Assembly (NCBI GenBank): GCA_964250805.1
Contig: CAXUHG010000001.1
Coordinates: 148,450 to 212,449, forward strand
Direction: 5' to 3'
Source: JBBQVS01 sp964250805
GTDB taxonomy: Bacteria > Chloroflexota > Ktedonobacteria > Ktedonobacterales > Ktedonobacteraceae
Length of the DNA: 64,000 bases
Shown here piece after piece: positions 18,889 through 27,572 of the stretch. The position numbers and the translations under genes are program-made. Below the pieces are notes generated by a model. The model was given only the letters and a program-made list of their open reading frames with translations, ran no database searches and was not told the DNA's origin. Every line of letters starts with the position of its first letter. Position 1 is the stretch's first letter.

Positions 18889-21390
18889 TCATTTAGAAAG
18901 CCAGAATGTACACCGTTGAGCTGCCTGGAATTGATAACGCATGTATCCCTCTTCATAAGGGAAAGAGCTTTCGGGCACTACCGACAATGCAACCTCTGTT
19001 GCCAGAGGGACGATAAGCACACCTTCCCCTCCTGGGGGGGTCTGAATAGTGATGCGATGACCAGCACCTTCTCTCTGTGCTTCAAAGTAGAGAGGACCCT
19101 GTGAAGTATGGATGGTCAGAGCAAGCGCGGGCAGATTCACAAGTTGTGGATGGACGAGATAGCGAGCAAAACCGGGAGTGAGCGGCTTTAAGCCAACAAT
19201 CTCTGTAACAAGGATGTAGAGTGGAACAACGGGGCAATGGCTCCACTGCTCATGAGCATCGGGCTGTGCATGCCAGAACTCCTGCAACGTCTTATTCAGT
19301 ATTATTGATTCCATTGCCATCCAACGTTCTCGGAAATCCTGAAGAATAACACTCGCACGTCTATACTTTCCTAATGCCCAATATCGCCAGCAGGCATTGG
19401 CGGGAAATGATAGTCCCATCGATGGCGGACATTCTTCTAACGCACGCAGACTCGCCTCGTACAGACCGGCAGGACATTGTGCAAACAATAGAGCGGTGGC
19501 GAGAGAACGATCACAGAGGCGCGGCTCTCCCTCTTCATCCAACCAGGGCAGATTATTGACAAAGAGTTCGCGTTCAGCACTCCAAAAGCGTTGAACTGTA
19601 GCGGCTACCAGTTCTTTGCCAAATTGTTCTGCTTCTTGAGCTTGCGCAATATCACCAAATGTAGAAGCAAGTGGCGCGTAAGCGTTCTGAAGCATGGCGG
19701 CTACGTAGAGGTTAAAGGCACATTGCTTATGACGTTGCTTCTGATAGGCTTCCTGATCGATCCAGACGGTAGGAACGCCAAGATGCTCTACGGGTAAGAG
19801 GCCGTCGGCCTTTTGGATACGACGCAGATACGCAACGAACGCCGCAATATGTGTATAGGGAACGTGTACCGCTTCCCGATCTCCCGTCTCTAAGTAATGC
19901 TGCCAGCAATCAAAGACAAAGCCAACACTATGATCCAGCATTGGCCCCCAGACAGTATTGCCTGTTTGTCGTTGTGCTAACCGTACCAGAGGATCATAGC
20001 CGGGCCAACTTTGCAAAAAATAGCCATCATAGGTCTGACCAGTACAATAGGTCTGCAGAAAACGCTTTGGCAGGTCTACCTCTCCCAACAAAGCCCGTAC
20101 AGCACGCAACTGATGACCACCATCGCCACTATACTGTTGCCGCTCGCGCCCCATCCCATCAACGACCGTCTCTTGCGCGCTGTTATAGAGTGTGTTGATA
20201 GCAGCGTCAAAAAGGTGCTGCAAGGGCTGCTCAGCGCAATATATCTGCGGTTTATAAGGCCAAGCATACATGCGACGACGTATGGCAACGTTGGAGATGC
20301 TCACAGGGCCACTCATCTCTCGAATATGCAGTTGCAGCCAGCGCAACGACTCAAAGTCAAAACATTCAAAGGTATTGCGACCCTCACGGCAAATGAAGCG
20401 TGACCAGCTATACAGATGTGTATCCAGCCATTCTGTCCGAGATGGATCGTGTGCTTCCTGGCATATCAACTCCACAATCGTCCCTTCAGATGCCTCAATG
20501 GTAAAACAGGGCCAGCCGACGATCTGCTGTGTCCACTCAAAGGTTACATAAAGGGCTGTTTTGCGATCATGAGTATGCGAAAGTTCCCAGACATCCGTCT
20601 CATAGCTTTTGATGACAGAGAGATCGCGTACAATAGTAAATGATTGAGGGGTACGCATCTCGAACCAATCGCGTGGATCGCGCTGCCAATGCACTACTCC
20701 TGCACTGGTAAGCTGCGTTGCTGGCGTCAACTCTTCGCGCATCAAGGCAATTGTTCGCGGGTGCAGCTCACTTTGGCTCACTTCGGGAGTCGCGTCCGTA
20801 AGATAATCCTGATAGGTGCCTGAGGCTGCTGGCTTATCTGCTGGCACATCGAGTATCTGGGCAGGCAACCAGCGTTCATCTGGCATATACTGAGGAGTAT
20901 TCCACTCGATGGGATGCAAGCGAGCATCGAACTCCTCCTGTAGCGCACGCAGAAACCACCGCTTGTAGTACCCTGGTTGATGGGCGCGATCAAGCCAGCA
21001 CAACCAGCGATCATCGGAGACAACCTGCTCCTGTTGACCATCTTGATAGTGTACGTCCAGACGAAAGAGCAGGCCGGGTTTTCCGTTCACCCATGTGCCC
21101 TCACCATGTCCATAATAAAGCACTTCAACGCCAATCACGTTAGGACCAGGGCGAAGAAAGGCGGTAAGATCGAGAGGATCGACCTCCAGAAAACGTGGAT
21201 CACAGGGGGCGGGTCCCCATTGAATCCTCTGCCCATTTACGGTCAACCGATAGCGACTATCAGCGGTCAACCAACCATGTGCCTGGATTGGTAAGGTATT
21301 AAGGTTCAGGACACGACGAAAAAGCACAACAGTATTGGGGAGTGTACGTTCAGATGGAAACCAGATCCATTGAGCTGGTGAAAGATCCAT
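18889..21390 (-). CDS. Alpha-L-rhamnosidase (GH78-like)
   Basis: 833 residues with N-terminal beta domains (WIWFPSE, LTVNGQRIQWGP) and an (alpha/alpha)6 barrel. The catalytic-acid region reads DGMGRERQQYSGDGGHQ near residue 417, the GH78-related version of the usual D-x3-RE-x4-GD pattern. Such enzymes release rhamnose from plant glycosides or polysaccharides. No signal peptide is seen, so action is probably on imported oligosaccharides. ATG at 21390 follows AAAGAGGA. Convergent with the GH65 gene. Confidence 0.88.
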   Translation of the reverse strand: MDLSPAQWIWFPSERTLPNTVVLFRRVLNLNTLPIQAHGWLTADSRYRLTVNGQRIQWGPAPCDPRFLEVDPLDLTAFLRPGPNVIGVEVLYYGHGEGTWVNGKPGLLFRLDVHYQDGQQEQVVSDDRWLCWLDRAHQPGYYKRWFLRALQEEFDARLHPIEWNTPQYMPDERWLPAQILDVPADKPAASGTYQDYLTDATPEVSQSELHPRTIALMREELTPATQLTSAGVVHWQRDPRDWFEMRTPQSFTIVRDLSVIKSYETDVWELSHTHDRKTALYVTFEWTQQIVGWPCFTIEASEGTIVELICQEAHDPSRTEWLDTHLYSWSRFICREGRNTFECFDFESLRWLQLHIREMSGPVSISNVAIRRRMYAWPYKPQIYCAEQPLQHLFDAAINTLYNSAQETVVDGMGRERQQYSGDGGHQLRAVRALLGEVDLPKRFLQTYCTGQTYDGYFLQSWPGYDPLVRLAQRQTGNTVWGPMLDHSVGFVFDCWQHYLETGDREAVHVPYTHIAAFVAYLRRIQKADGLLPVEHLGVPTVWIDQEAYQKQRHKQCAFNLYVAAMLQNAYAPLASTFGDIAQAQEAEQFGKELVAATVQRFWSAERELFVNNLPWLDEEGEPRLCDRSLATALLFAQCPAGLYEASLRALEECPPSMGLSFPANACWRYWALGKYRRASVILQDFRERWMAMESIILNKTLQEFWHAQPDAHEQWSHCPVVPLYILVTEIVGLKPLTPGFARYLVHPQLVNLPALALTIHTSQGPLYFEAQREGAGHRITIQTPPGGEGVLIVPLATEVALSVVPESSFPYEEGYMRYQFQAAQRCTFWLSK

Positions 21391-21503
21391 GATTCCTCTT
21401 TCATTGCATAGAGTAGACCGCAGAAAGCGTGTTCAGACACATTAACACAAATCGTTCTTCCTATACAAGAGGAATAAGGGAGAGTAACAGTCCCAAAACG
21501 GTC

Positions 21504-21532
21504 TTGACAAGTCCAACAGAGAGGAGTATGAT
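21504..21532 (+). promoter_or_regulatory. Sigma-70 type promoter of tRNA-Glu
   Basis: Consensus -35 TTGACA at 21504-21509, 17-bp spacer, -10 TATGAT at 21527-21532. Predicted start near 21539, about 40 nt before the tRNA. The best promoter I can see in the window. Confidence 0.85.
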
Positions 21533-21579
21533 ACGTTGCGTAAGAAGACACCTCGCAATGTGAGGAGTCAAGCAAGTAA

Positions 21580-21656
21580 GGCGCATTCGTCTAGCGGTCT
21601 TGGACGCCGCCCTCTCAAGGCGGAGATCACGGGTTCGAATCCCGTATGCGCTACCA
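21580..21656 (+). tRNA. tRNA-Glu (anticodon CTC)
   Basis: Cloverleaf folds fully: acceptor GGCGCAT with ATGCGCT, D-stem GTCT/GGAC, anticodon stem CCGCC/GGCGG with loop CTCTCAA giving anticodon CTC, 5-nt variable loop, T-stem ACGGG/CCCGT with loop TTCGAAT. CCA is encoded. Followed by an intrinsic terminator. Confidence 0.95.
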
Positions 21657-21668
21657 TATACATCAACA

Positions 21669-21726
21669 AAACGTCTCAGGTTTGTGTAGAAGCGGCTTGA
21701 GACGTTTTTGTTTTTGGGATTATGGG
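21669..21726 (+). terminator. Terminator after tRNA-Glu, first copy of a duplicated segment
   Basis: Hairpin ACGTCTCAGG / CTTGAGACGT followed by TTTTGTTTTT. The whole segment, through GGGATTATGGGC, is repeated at 22313-22373. Confidence 0.88.
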
Positions 21727-21973
21727 CGGAATATATCAGCCCAAAGTATTATCTTTTTAGCTTGCCGCAAACACCCGTACAGCACTGCATTGTCTACTCA
21801 TGACTGGCGAAGGCCGATGAAACAGTCTCTTTTGTACTTATTCTCTCCTTTTACGTTGTATACTAAGTAGGCACATTCTTTCCTTCACTTTTACAAGAAA
21901 TTTACGCTCGATGGCATATGTTTTCTACTAAAGCGTTGCCGTTCTCATAGAACAAAAAAGAAAAGGTGATAAT

Positions 21974-22207
21974 TTGGAAACTCTTTTTGGGTGGATAGCT
22001 AATGCGATATCTATTGTTACTGGTAGTACGCCAGTAACTATTACTAACCGAGGGCGTAAGGAAGATAGAAACAACCCTCAAAACATATTAGAGGCGAACA
22101 CCTTGTTAAGAAGTCGTTTGGCTCAAGCTGAAAGTCGCAATCAAGAACTAGAAGCTCGTATCACTTTATTGGAAAAACAGGTTCAGCAGCTACAAGGCAA
22201 CTCATAG
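21974..22207 (+). CDS. Small coiled-coil protein, unknown
   Basis: 77 residues from a TTG start preceded by AAAGGTGA at 5 nt. The N-terminus is hydrophobic (LFGWIANAISIVTG), and residues ~38-74 form a clear leucine-heptad coiled coil (LLRSRLAQAE, LEARITLLEKQVQQLQ). It may be a membrane-associated oligomer or a small regulator. It lies alone between the two copies of the tRNA terminator segment. Not recognised; supported by start site and codon structure only. Confidence 0.55.
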   Translation: METLFGWIANAISIVTGSTPVTITNRGRKEDRNNPQNILEANTLLRSRLAQAESRNQELEARITLLEKQVQQLQGNS

Positions 22208-22312
22208 TAGTAGTCCAACAATATTCCTGCTTGGACTCTACTTATCGCACTCATTGCTTTCTTCGTGACAAGAGCCAACAGCTCACGATAACCCTTCCTC
22301 GTAGGTCATAAG

Positions 22313-22373
22313 AAACGTCTCAGGTTTGTGTAGAAGCGACCTGAGACGTTTTGTTGTTTTTGGGATTATAGGC
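22313..22373 (+). terminator. Second copy of the tRNA-Glu terminator segment
   Basis: Direct repeat of 21669-21726 with a few changes; in the stem the right arm here is ACCTGAGACGTT, so pairing is better than in the first copy. It ends transcription of the small coiled-coil gene. The rest of the 485-bp stretch 22208-22692 is AT-rich and holds no gene. Confidence 0.85.
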
Positions 22374-22508
22374 AACATGTAAACCAACAACAGTTGTTCT
22401 CGAAGAATATAAAAGTCAAAAGAAGTTTTCTCTATTATTCTTATTATTTCCATATATTTCTTTCTACTTTATGTAAATATTACAATTTTTTAATGCTTCA
22501 TATATAGA

Positions 22509-22659
22509 TTGACTTTTATCATAGTTGATGTTATTCTATACCAGAGAACGTGGGATGAGGTTTCTTGATAGAAGAGATGCATCGCTGTACCCTTTCATGT
22601 GGAAAGTTACGAAGCCTCCTTTCCAATATTCTCTTCATGAAAAGCATTATTTTCATGAA
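22509..22659 (+). promoter_or_regulatory. Promoter and inverted-repeat operator of the response regulator gene
   Basis: -35 TTGACT at 22509-22514, 17-bp spacer, -10 TATTCT at 22532-22537. In the leader, TTCATGAAAA (22634-22643) and TTTTCATGAA (22650-22659) form a perfect 10-bp inverted repeat with a 6-nt spacer, 33 nt before the start codon. It could be a protein operator or an RNA hairpin. Confidence 0.55.
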
Positions 22660-22692
22660 ATGTAAAGCTTTTCTCTCCAAGAGGAGGTACAA

Positions 22693-23106
22693 ATGCTTCA
22701 GAAGGACACGCGCCCTCTACTCACTAAACAATCCTCACTCAAAACGATACTCGTCATCGATGATGACGACACTATTACCGAGTTTCTCACTCTTACCATG
22801 TCATCAGAAATCCCGCTTGTTGCTCTTGTTTTCGTAAATGGATACGAAGCATTGCAAGCACTCAAGGACATCGTACCTGACCTTATTCTTTTGGACTATC
22901 ACCTTCCCGAAATCGATGGGCTAGCATTCTACGACCTTCTTCGCTCAATAAAGGGACAAGAAGAGACTCCCGTTGTCTTCTTGAGTGCAAGTACTCCTCT
23001 AGATAGTATGAATGAAATTGGACAGCGTGAAGTTGTCCTGGTTGAGAAGCCTTTTGAACTCAATGATCTCCTCGACGTTATTCAATACACGCTCACCAAG
23101 TCCTAA
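22693..23106 (+). CDS. Single-domain response regulator (CheY-like)
   Basis: 137 residues made of one receiver domain. The acidic pair is in VIDDDDTI (~residue 23-28), the phosphoacceptor Asp in LILLDYHLP (~residue 73), the switch Ser in FLSAS and the conserved Lys in VEKPFEL. No output domain, so it signals through protein contact or phosphotransfer. ATG preceded by an ideal GAGGAGG. No histidine kinase is adjacent. The 383 bp downstream (23107-23490) contain no gene that I can support. Confidence 0.93.
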   Translation: MLQKDTRPLLTKQSSLKTILVIDDDDTITEFLTLTMSSEIPLVALVFVNGYEALQALKDIVPDLILLDYHLPEIDGLAFYDLLRSIKGQEETPVVFLSASTPLDSMNEIGQREVVLVEKPFELNDLLDVIQYTLTKS

Positions 23107-23490
23107 AAACGGCTGGTATTCAAAAAGGTGAAGAAAGAGGAGATGCTTCAATTCCTCTCTAAGGATGCTTTCTGGACTACGACCAGTAACCCAAACAGTG
23201 AAGAAGTATCTCTTCTTACGAATCCAACAATAATAATGAAGAAGATTCCTACAAACATCAAAGCAAGCAGAGTAGGCACGTAAAGAATTATCTTTTGGAC
23301 TAACAAATGACGCGACGCATAGGAATGATACGGTGTAAACCTTATGGAGAGTTCAAACGTGAAACAAGAGAGCCTATTCGACTTCTACACACATTCATCG
23401 ATGCGTTACTTTCGTTTTCGGTGACTTACGATGGCTATATACCGTCTCACTTAGATAATGCTTTTTTCTTGTATCGGAAGGAACTTTTTC

Positions 23491-24669
23491 ATGTCTTCAA
23501 ACATTCGTCCGTTAGCGGTGCCACGTGCCGAGGCTTCAGGCTCGAAGTGGGCACGGCGACGCGATATTGGCCTCGTTATTCTCGTGTGGATTGCGATAGC
23601 TTACGTCATCTTTATGGCGGCGGGACACATTATACGCACGATTCTCTTGCTCATCATCGCAGCCCTGCTTGCTTACGCACTTGCTCCTGGTGTCAAGTTG
23701 TTGGAGCGCGTGATGCCGCGTTTCCTGGCAATTCTCATCATGTATATTGTTGTCCTCGGCCTGATTAGTTTACTATTCTACTTTATCGTGAATACAGCAA
23801 TTCATCAAGCTAGCACACTTACGACGTTTGTAACGTACTGGCTTACACCAAAAACCAATGGGCAGTTGACACCTTTGGAACAGACAATCCAATCTTTTGG
23901 CATCTCGCAAAGCCAGATTGTCTCGGTACGCAATCAGATTATCGCTAGTACCGGAAGTTTTGCTGGTAGTGCGGTACCATTTTTAACGGGCTTCTTCGAT
24001 TTTCTGCTGGATGTGGTGGTTGTCGCGGTTCTCAGTATCTACTTTCTGATTGATGGGGCACGCATCACAGGGTGGTTTCGTACAAACATGCCACAGGCGG
24101 CACAGTCAAACTTCCTGCTGGATACCTTACAGCGCGTTGTAGGCGGCTATATTCGTGGTCAATTTCTGCTGTCTGTATTGATTGGAGTCCTCGTCGGAGT
24201 AGGCTTGACACTCTTTCATGTGCCCTATGCGCTCTTACTTGGCGTGCTGGCGTTCATTTTGGAGTTCATTCCTATTCTGGGCACGCTCGTCTCCGGTCTC
24301 ATCTGCACACTCATCGCTCTCACACAGGGATGGTTAATCGCGCTTGGTGTGCTGGTCTACTTCATTATTGTACACATTCTTGAAGGCGATGTTGTTGGAC
24401 CGCGTATCGTTGGCAAGGCTGTGGGGCTACATCCCATTGTCTCAATTGCCGCCTTGATCGCCGGAGCTGAATTGTTTGGTATTGTTGGTGCCCTTTTCGC
24501 CTCACCGATTGCAGGAGTGTTACAGGCACTGATTATCGCGCTCTGGCTTCACTGGCGTGAAACGCGTCCTGAAGAGTTCGAGGAGGCAAAAGCACAGGTT
24601 GCGGACAAGATGGCGGATAGTGGTGTTTCAGACATATCCGCAAACACTGCGGAGAAGGCACACTCTTAA
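23491..24669 (+). CDS. AI-2E family transporter (PerM/UPF0118)
   Basis: 392-residue membrane protein with about seven to eight helices and the family segment VPYALLLGVLAFILEFIPILG-type near residue 245, followed by PRIVGKAVGLHP. The family includes AI-2 exporters and Na+/H+ antiporters, so the substrate is open. The ATG at 23491 follows GGAAGGA; an in-frame start at 23458 would add 11 residues without support. The charged C-terminal tail is cytoplasmic. Confidence 0.9.
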   Translation: MSSNIRPLAVPRAEASGSKWARRRDIGLVILVWIAIAYVIFMAAGHIIRTILLLIIAALLAYALAPGVKLLERVMPRFLAILIMYIVVLGLISLLFYFIVNTAIHQASTLTTFVTYWLTPKTNGQLTPLEQTIQSFGISQSQIVSVRNQIIASTGSFAGSAVPFLTGFFDFLLDVVVVAVLSIYFLIDGARITGWFRTNMPQAAQSNFLLDTLQRVVGGYIRGQFLLSVLIGVLVGVGLTLFHVPYALLLGVLAFILEFIPILGTLVSGLICTLIALTQGWLIALGVLVYFIIVHILEGDVVGPRIVGKAVGLHPIVSIAALIAGAELFGIVGALFASPIAGVLQALIIALWLHWRETRPEEFEEAKAQVADKMADSGVSDISANTAEKAHS

Positions 24670-24734
24670 GGTGCAAAAATAGGGTGTTCTACTCTGTTTC
24701 TTGCATAGAAACTATGTTATAATCGGAGTCAATA

Positions 24735-24764
24735 AAGGGGGGAATATCCTCCCTTGTCTTTTTG
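24735..24764 (+). terminator. Intrinsic terminator after the AI-2E transporter
   Basis: AAGGGGGG / CCTCCCTT stem with one G-T pair and a 5-nt loop, followed by GTCTTTTTG. Confidence 0.75.
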
Positions 24765-24892
24765 CCATGTTGACACTATTTTGCTATAGTTACAAGTAGA
24801 AGTGTCTTCCATCAAGAAATTGTTCCTGCATCGTAATGATTGGGCAGGAAGCATACAATCAGCAAACACATAATGGGAAGGAATAGTTATCT

Positions 24893-25273
24893 ATGTATAA
24901 GAAAGTTCTTGTAGGCATGGTTGCATTCGCACTCATGACAGTCCTCTTTGCGGCATGTACCATTGTGGATGCATCGACTCTAAACACTGGTCCGCAGGCA
25001 CATATGACCTCGAATAACTTTAAGCTATCCTCAATCAATATCAAAAAAGGTCAGAAGCTGATACTTGTTGACGATGTTGCTGTCTTGCACAGTATCCTGA
25101 ATGGTTCTTGGAATGGTACGAGTCAAAATCATAAGCAGGAATCTGGGGCACCGACAGTAAATGTAAACATTGCAAGCGGCTCTGCTGCTATCGGACCATT
25201 CACGCAAGCTGGAACATTTAACATTTATTGCACTATTCACGCGGGAATGCAACTTAAAATCATAGTCAGTTGA
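24893..25273 (+). CDS. Cupredoxin-like lipoprotein
   Basis: 126 residues with a type II signal sequence ending in lipobox LFAAC (Cys about residue 22), so membrane-anchored on the outside. The mature part has type 1 copper ligands in plastocyanin order: His in VAVLHSI, then Cys, His and Met in YCTIHAGM. It should carry electrons between envelope redox partners. ATG follows GGAAGGA. Monocistronic, followed by a family D repeat. Confidence 0.85.
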   Translation: MYKKVLVGMVAFALMTVLFAACTIVDASTLNTGPQAHMTSNNFKLSSINIKKGQKLILVDDVAVLHSILNGSWNGTSQNHKQESGAPTVNVNIASGSAAIGPFTQAGTFNIYCTIHAGMQLKIIVS

Positions 25274-25297
25274 CCACGCATTGCTATCTTTTTTAGC

Positions 25298-25372
25298 CAG
25301 GGAGACCGCAAGGGTCTCCCCTACATTTTGTATCAAATGTTACGTGTAGGGGAGACCCTTGCGGTCTCCCTG
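25298..25372. repeat. Palindromic repeat family D, copy 1
   Basis: 75-bp inverted repeat, arms CAGGGAGACCGCAAGGGTCT and complement, continuing CCCCTACA. Each arm is itself a small hairpin (GGGAGACC / GGTCTCCC). Second copy at 42212-42286. Confidence 0.92.
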
Positions 25373-25524
25373 CCTTTTGCATCAACAAAAATTTTCCCTC
25401 TCGCACGTTCATTTCTAACTAGGTGGTACTTTCGTAGCAGAAATCCTCCGATTATATTAGCCTCATTGTTTGATATGCTATACTTTTCCAAGTATCATAA
25501 GTAACTAAAGGGATTATCTTATCT

Positions 25525-26124
25525 ATGCGTAGACGATTTTTAACGCCGTGGAAAACGCTATTCTTACTACCATTTTCGCTCAAATTCTGGTCCATTATAA
25601 GCCTTTTTGTTTTGAGTGTCCTTGTCGTTGCTTGCGGTAGTGCATCGGCAAGCAGTAACGCAAATCCTGGAGACCCACCTGTTACTGTTACAATTGATTT
25701 GAATAACAATAATATCTCACCAACACCGACGTTGCCAGCATATCAATGTGGGGCTTGGGCAACGCAGTCAACGCCTCCGTTGGGGACAGCAGCGGTTGCG
25801 GTGTATGCGAAGTTTGTGCAAAATGTAAAGACAAATCCTAACGACCCAAACGATGTCGGGAATCCACAGGGGGTGGCGGGTGCTACAGCGATAGCTACGG
25901 TACTGTGGCCCGATGGAACACAGGCACAACTATCTGGCATCACGGGAACGGATGGTCTCGTCGCCTTCGCCGTACCAACGGCTGGTAGAGCTGACGCCAT
26001 CAACAGAATTACGTTTGTAACGGTGCAGTTCGCGAAGGATGGTGTACCACCATGCACCGTTGATCAGACGCGAGCCGCCTTTTTCACGATTGTCCCCGCG
26101 GGAATAGGAAAGAAACCAAAGTAA
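25525..26124 (+). CDS. Secreted lipoprotein of unknown function
   Basis: 199 residues. A long hydrophobic N-terminus ends in a lipobox LVVAC (Cys about residue 37), after which follows a low-complexity N/P/T linker and a small beta-rich domain (ATAIATVLWPDG, GITGTDGLVAFAVP) resembling Ig-like or carboxypeptidase-regulatory folds. No enzymatic motif. Two Cys (YQCGAW and PPCTV) may form a disulphide. AAAGGGAT lies about 12 nt before the ATG. Confidence 0.72.
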   Translation: MRRRFLTPWKTLFLLPFSLKFWSIISLFVLSVLVVACGSASASSNANPGDPPVTVTIDLNNNNISPTPTLPAYQCGAWATQSTPPLGTAAVAVYAKFVQNVKTNPNDPNDVGNPQGVAGATAIATVLWPDGTQAQLSGITGTDGLVAFAVPTAGRADAINRITFVTVQFAKDGVPPCTVDQTRAAFFTIVPAGIGKKPK

Positions 26125-26152
26125 CGCAAGAGAATGCAGCATGGAGTAACAG

Positions 26153-26243
26153 ACGGACGCCCACAAGGGGCTACCCTACTATACGACGCTCTTGTAGGCT
26201 ACACCCACCGTATATAGTAGGGTAGCCCCTCGTGAGCGTCCGT
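26153..26243. repeat. Palindromic repeat family C, copy 2
   Basis: 91-bp inverted repeat, same family as 18769-18859. The two arms differ at single positions (CACAAGG against CTCGTGA), so this copy is slightly decayed. Confidence 0.92.
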
Positions 26244-26315
26244 TGATACATATTATGCGGGTACATATTATAACATTATTTTACTAATCTACCATATTGG
26301 AAGAGGGAGTTGCAC

Positions 26316-27419
26316 ATGCAAGATATTCGCATCGAACGTTGGGCACATACACTTGTACATTATTCTCTGTACATTAAAGCTGGCGATGTTGTTGCCATCA
26401 ATGCCACTCCAACGGCAACCCCACTTGTAGAGGCCATTTACCGCGAAGTTTTGCGTGCCGGAGGTCATCCACTTCCTCAGATTTCGCTTGAGAGTCTCGA
26501 AGAAATACTGTTACGTGAGGGTAACGACGAACAGATTGCCCTACCTTCACCAACGCAACAGGCAATTGCAGAGCGCGTCACGGCACAACTCACCATTGCC
26601 TCTAGTAACAACACTAAAGCGTTGAGTGGCATTGACCCGACGCGCTCCGCGCTACGACGTAAAGCCTATCGTAGCGCGTATAGCAAGCGACAGGCACGCG
26701 AGCAGGCGGGCGAGTTTCGCTGGAGCATTACACTTTACCCAACACAGAGTTACGCGCAAGACGCGAATATGTCGCTGTCTGAGTTCGAGGAGTTTGTTTT
26801 CAACGCATGTTTCTTGAATGACCCCGATCCCATCGCCAAATGGCAAGAACTTTCTGTGCAACAGCAACGCCTCGTCGATTGGCTCAAGGGGCATAAAAAG
26901 GTACATATTCTCGGTAATGGCACAGACCTGACGCTTTCAATCGAGGACCGCATCTTCATCAATAGCGATGGCAAGCGTAATTTCCCCAGCGGCGAATTTT
27001 TCACTGGCCCCGTCGAGAATAGTGCGAACGGCGTCATTCAGTACGAGATACCAACAACGTATGATGGACATGCAGTCGAGGGCATACGTCTCGTCTTCAA
27101 AGAGGGTAAAGTCATCGAGGCAAGCGCACGACAGGGCAACGAGGTATTGCAATCCATGCTCGAACTGGACGAGGGGGCACGCTACCTCGGCGAGTTCGCC
27201 TTCGGCAACAATATCCGTATTCAGCGTGGCATCCAGAACATTCTCTTCGACGAAAAAATTGGTGGCACTGTCCATCTCGCACTGGGCAACAGCTATCCAG
27301 AAACAGGGGGGTTGAATCATTCCGCATTGCACTGGGATATGATTTGTGATCTTAGGAAGTCGGGCGAAGTATGGATTGATGACACATTGTTCTTGAAGGA
27401 CGGGAAAATACTGGTTTGA
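26316..27419 (+). CDS. M29 family aminopeptidase
   Basis: 367-residue metallo-aminopeptidase of the thermophilic M29 family (aminopeptidase T/AmpS type), cytoplasmic, dinuclear metal. The C-terminal metal-site region reads GGLNHSALHWDMICDLR, and an upstream Glu-rich segment PSGEFFTGPVENS is also characteristic. The ATG at 26316 is chosen over a TTG at 26310 because GGAAGAGGGAG precedes it. Not linked to an obvious operon partner. Confidence 0.92.
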   Translation: MQDIRIERWAHTLVHYSLYIKAGDVVAINATPTATPLVEAIYREVLRAGGHPLPQISLESLEEILLREGNDEQIALPSPTQQAIAERVTAQLTIASSNNTKALSGIDPTRSALRRKAYRSAYSKRQAREQAGEFRWSITLYPTQSYAQDANMSLSEFEEFVFNACFLNDPDPIAKWQELSVQQQRLVDWLKGHKKVHILGNGTDLTLSIEDRIFINSDGKRNFPSGEFFTGPVENSANGVIQYEIPTTYDGHAVEGIRLVFKEGKVIEASARQGNEVLQSMLELDEGARYLGEFAFGNNIRIQRGIQNILFDEKIGGTVHLALGNSYPETGGLNHSALHWDMICDLRKSGEVWIDDTLFLKDGKILV

Positions 27420-27437
27420 AGGCATGTTAATGTCCAG

Positions 27438-27466
27438 CCAGGGTGCCCGCAAGGGGAACGCCCTGG
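27438..27466. repeat. Family B repeat, truncated single-arm copy
   Basis: One arm only (GCCCGCAAGGGGAACGCCC), bounded by its own short inverted repeat CCAGGG / CCCTGG. It matches the arm of 12107-12202. Confidence 0.8.
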
Positions 27467-27572
27467 AATAGAAATTTGCTAATATCTTCTCAGATAGCTT
27501 AGAATATGTGTACAAATAATAACTTCCCTGTGCTACACTGCACTCGTTTTCACAATTGGATGGAGGCTCGCG

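Noticed and set aside
23307..23768. ORF of 153 codons before the AI-2E transporter
   Set aside because: Overlaps the transporter in another frame, with composition of a shadow frame (Cys/His/Arg rich).
24718..24764. A tiny RNA gene from the TATAAT at 24718 to the terminator at 24764
   Set aside because: The -35 is poor and the hairpin is explained as terminator of the preceding gene.
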